A program made the translations under genes and the position numbers. Source: Owenia fusiformis (Eukaryota > Annelida > Polychaeta > Sabellida > Oweniidae). From it: a DNA stretch of 64,000 nucleotides. The notes beneath the pieces were generated by a model that ran no database searches, was not told the origin of the DNA, and saw nothing but the letters and a program-made list of their open reading frames with translations. Location of the stretch: NCBI GenBank assembly GCA_903813345.2, contig CAIIXF020000011.1, positions 21,251,754-21,315,753 on the forward strand, given 5' to 3'. Shown here in pieces: positions 60,734 to 64,000 of the stretch. Each line of letters opens with the position of its first letter. Within the stretch, counting starts at the first letter, position 1.

Positions 60734-60802
60734 ATCCTTGCTGCAAGGGTATTTTACAAGTATACTTGTAAAGTACTTGTAAAATACCCTTGCAGCAAGG
60801 AT
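60734..60802. repeat. Perfect 29-bp-stem hairpin
   Basis: The arm 60734-60762 (ATCCTTGCTGCAAGGGTATT...) is repeated exactly inverted at 60774-60802, with an 11-base loop. The inner part can also pair within itself (ACAAGTATACTTGT). May be a minimal foldback element or a small-RNA hairpin; neither shown. Confidence 0.85.
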
Positions 60803-62566
60803 GGAGTTGTAGCATCAGCATCATCTAGTACAGCTGAGTGTCTCAAACAGTGTGATATCCTGATCTTTCTTGTTACCTCTCTCCTGGGAGATAATCTAGT
60901 GTTCTCAATAAGTCAATTTGGCAATCACTGAGTCGATGATTTGATTACTTTATGCTTTGAAATACACGTCATCTAATAACACAATTCTCTATTTACGATT
61001 CTTCATATTAATAGTCATCATATCATCAGCTAAAATGTTGATAAACTGTCTTAAAGTTTACTTGGACCATAGTCAACTGTTGAAGGTTAACTTGAATTAT
61101 TTTGCAATATTTTCGCTTTAGTTGTATATTAAAACCTGTCTAATCCAAATGCCTTTTAGAGCCAGTGTTTGGATTAGTAAGTGTTCAAATTTCAAGGCTT
61201 TATAAACATGCAAGCTGATGAGAGAAAATAAATTTGGGACAAAAAAGTGTTCACATTGAGAGGTGTTCAGATCAGAGAGGTGTTCAAATATACAGGTTTC
61301 ATTGTTTACTATAAAATCATTTAAATTATAAATTGTTTAAATGATTCTTGTATAAGTTAAGGAAAATTTGTTAGGGAAGACCTTTGGGTATTCCCTAATT
61401 TTGGAGCCACAATAAATTATCAAAATGATCAATCCCAATCCGAGAATTATTATTAATAAAACCTATTCAAACAAATTAACTTAATATTTAAAATGTCCCA
61501 AAGTGTTGTCTAATTCTACTAACAAACAAATCAATTTTTCCTATCCATATAACATGAAATGACCCAAATGACTAAAATATTTTAAATATGACTAAATATG
61601 ACTGAGTTGATGCCAATTGTAAAATCAGCAGGATATTTGCATATTTGTTTTTGCCTCATTTACCATCCTTGTCAAATGGGCCGGGTTGAATAAGTTGGTC
61701 TTTATGTCAAAAATGTTTTTGTAGAGTCGGCTAAATAATTAATGTCTCAATATACTTCCATGGGAAATAAGGCAGCACTTGTTCTATTAAGCAATTTTTC
61801 TTTGTCATAATCACTTCTTGTATTTATCAATCCCAAACATAAAATCCTACATGGTAGCTAAATTTTCTTTTGCTCACAGCCTATGGAATCATGTCGTGTA
61901 AGCCTATGGAATACCCACTCATTTGTTTGTTCATCCATTGTCCCATCTGTCTGTCCATTAACAACAATTTTCAGACAAATACATGCTGCTATTCGCCTGA
62001 GTTAACCATTTTATTGGGGTCCATTACACCATTGTTTCCAACTCTTACTTTTGTCTCATTTTTGAGAAATTGGCTTTTTGTCATCATTTCCACCAGATGA
62101 GCCCACTAAAATGGTGCCATTTTTCAAAAGCATGGGAACATGACAACAAACTTAATGACACACTCATATCAGACAGTATAGATGATCTCCTTGACTAATA
62201 TTGAGTAAGTATATCATCTATTTTTACAAAACATCCACATTGCATTATTCTCTAATTTCATAATGATTTTATCTGGAAGTTCAAAAACTCAAAGAAACAC
62301 ATTAGAAAATGGGATACTGAAAAACATGAGTTACGAAAAAAAATCCCCAACAACACAGCCAATGATCAAATGAACAATGAAGCAGTGTCAAATGACCCTT
62401 TCCAACGTTGATTATTCCATAGAGGTGGTGAAAAGTTTGTGCATGTAAAATAATGCGGGAATAAAGAATTCGATGTTTTTCGATGTTTAGAATACAGGCA
62501 TGACAAGGAATGAAAGATCCTAAAAATGAAATAGTTATGGTAAAATCTCTTCTCTTGGTTGGTTGT
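60803..62566. other. Intergenic stretch, no gene seen apart from one miniature element
   Basis: Holds the inverted pogo-like copy at 61128-61304. No supported coding frame or RNA. Confidence 0.55.
61128..61304 (-). mobile_element. pogo/Tigger-like miniature element, inverted copy
   Basis: AAAACCTGTCTAATCCAAAT at the left, GAGGTGTTCAGATCAGAGAG and ACAGGTTTCATTG at the right: the 52567 family in opposite orientation. Confidence 0.6.
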
Positions 62567-62673
62567 TAGCCTTGCCCAAGTCGGTCTCTTTTACTTATCT
62601 TGATTTCTATTATGACCGCCGGTAATAATTCAAGATCAGATTAGTAAAAAAAATACCGACTTGGGCAAGGCTA
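62567..62673. mobile_element. 107-bp miniature element with 9-bp flanking duplication
   Basis: Inverted ends TAGCCTTGCCCAAGTCGGT and ACCGACTTGGGCAAGGCTA match perfectly over 19 bp. Flanks GTTGGTTGT (62558-62566) and GTGGGTTGT (62674-62682) agree at 8 of 9. Mutator-like by duplication length, otherwise unclassified. Confidence 0.7.
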
Positions 62674-62682
62674 GTGGGTTGT

Positions 62683-64000
62683 CTGTATTGAATGTTAAGT
62701 TGACATCAGAAGTAAAGATTTCGCCCATTCTTCCTACAATTTGATTCAATCGAAACATTGCAAAAAAATGTTTAGATGAGAGATGGCATCGGAAAATGTA
62801 ACCAACATTTAATTATATAATATCAGACAGTATATTTGGTTTCTAAATTGCACAGATGTCAAAGGCTAGCAATGATTTATCCATTTTTCATTTCCAACTA
62901 GCAATTTGTGTTATGAGACTCTCGAAACAGGATTATTTTCTTTATAAATGGTGTCTATTTTGTCACTTGTGTTTGAAGGCCCGATGCAAAGTTTAATCAT
63001 AAAAATATTATTTGTAATGACTTCAATATTGTTTGAATTTTTTTTGTGGGGGGGGGGGTTGATAAATGTAATGTGTTTTGAAGTTTAACAAATGCAATAT
63101 TTACACACCAATGAATGACTATTGAGAGTAAGGTTGGATGAAATGTGAAATGTCACATGACTTTTGTTGATTTTGAAGTCATGTCTCCACTTTATTTATT
63201 TATTTTTATTTTTATTTATTTATTTACTATCATATTCATTTAGTATTACATTAACAGGGTTGGCACTTGATACCCATAAAAGGGCATATCAGTGCTCACT
63301 TCACAGTTCAAAATCAACTTCTGAAGGAATTTGACACCTTCTAATTTGTCTCACTGACCTTTTATTGTTTCTCAAACTTATACTCTCAAAATTAGGAAAT
63401 TTAGATGATGAGCAGGAAAATTTTGAAGGGAATTCCAGTCTCAAAAAATAACGAGTGACAACTTTAAGTTGCTCTTCCTTCGAGCGTAGTGTACTAGCAT
63501 CTATTTTTGTCCTGGTATCTAGCACCCATTGTTTTTGTTGAGTAACTGGACCATGAAATTAAAATAACCTTTGGGACAAGTTCAGTGTTTCAATGTTGTA
63601 CCAAAACATAATTGATAATTGTACATTTATTGATTATTTTCAACATCAAAATAATATTGAACTTCCCTCAAAAGTCCATGAAGAGGGTTTGCCCAAATAT
63701 TGCTTTTAAAGGCTGTCAGGAAACTTATCAAGAGTCAAAATGTAATACAGAGAGTCAATTTTATTCAACTGAACTGATTCAATAGTTCATTTTATGCTAA
63801 ATGTAACATTGGTACCCTAAGGATGTTTGTTTTACAATTCACTACATTTGCAATAATTATCATTTAATACAATCACTTAATACAAAATTGCTATTAACTC
63901 AGAATACCATTTTTGGCAAAAAATTCATGATAGGAGAGAAAAAAGTTCTTGGTCCAGTCATGTGGCCCAATAAATCTGGTCCTTATGGGGCAAAAATTAC
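62683..64000. other. Window end without recognisable gene
   Basis: Contains a ten-base G run near 63050 and a (TTTA)n stretch at 63191-63228; otherwise no supported feature. Confidence 0.55.
63191..63228 (+). repeat. (TTTA)n simple repeat
   Basis: About nine TTTA/TTTTTA units. Confidence 0.85.

Noticed and set aside
61211-61230. CTGATGAG as a hammerhead core
   Set aside because: Lies in a pogo-like element; no stem II or cleavage-site partner.

Overview
This is AT-rich nuclear DNA from an animal. Genes are split by many introns and the rest is dense with decayed transposable elements and tandem repeats. Two protein-coding genes can be supported. Host identity cannot be fixed from sequence alone; the Toll-like receptor has the multiple-cysteine-cluster layout common in protostomes, and base composition and repeat load suit a lophotrochozoan such as a mollusc. 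That is an inference.

Gene 1 (+ strand, positions 1 to 43721) is the 3' part of an OCRL/INPP5B-type inositol polyphosphate 5-phosphatase. Fourteen exons join in one open frame of 576 codons: end of the 5-phosphatase domain (exons 1-5), ASH domain (6-9), a clathrin-box-like LIELE at the exon 9/10 junction, and a RhoGAP-like domain without arginine finger (10-14). Two of its introns look U12-type: intron 8 is AT-AC (3356-5233) and intron 11 is GT-AG (6372-10203). The final intron is about 29.7 kb (13882-43557).

Gene 2 (- strand, 39457-41718) is an intronless 753-residue Toll-like receptor lying inside that last intron. It has two cysteine-cluster blocks, one membrane span and a TIR domain whose BB-loop proline is replaced by valine. 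A TATA-like box lies about 80 bp upstream of its start.

The rest is repeats. Introns 1-11 carry pogo-like, hAT-like and piggyBac-like miniature elements and a 3.4-kb element with TA flanks. Intron 13 holds a TTAA element's aftermath region, a mariner relic, a 173-bp tandem array, two adjacent minisatellites (27 bp and 33 bp units, 20.7-22.9 kb), two long inverted-repeat elements, a foldback element rich in short GCTTT/AAAGC motifs (30.7-32.2 kb), the C-terminal end of a non-LTR retrotransposon, and an element with two 230-bp direct repeats inserted in a 60-bp array. Downstream of gene 1 (43.7-64 kb) there is no convincing protein gene: there are 29-, 35- and 40-bp minisatellites, a Tc1-like foldback element, a perfect 29-bp-stem hairpin and a 107-bp miniature element with 9-bp flanking duplications. 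(The TTAA element itself lies in intron 12, at 12.2-13.0 kb.)
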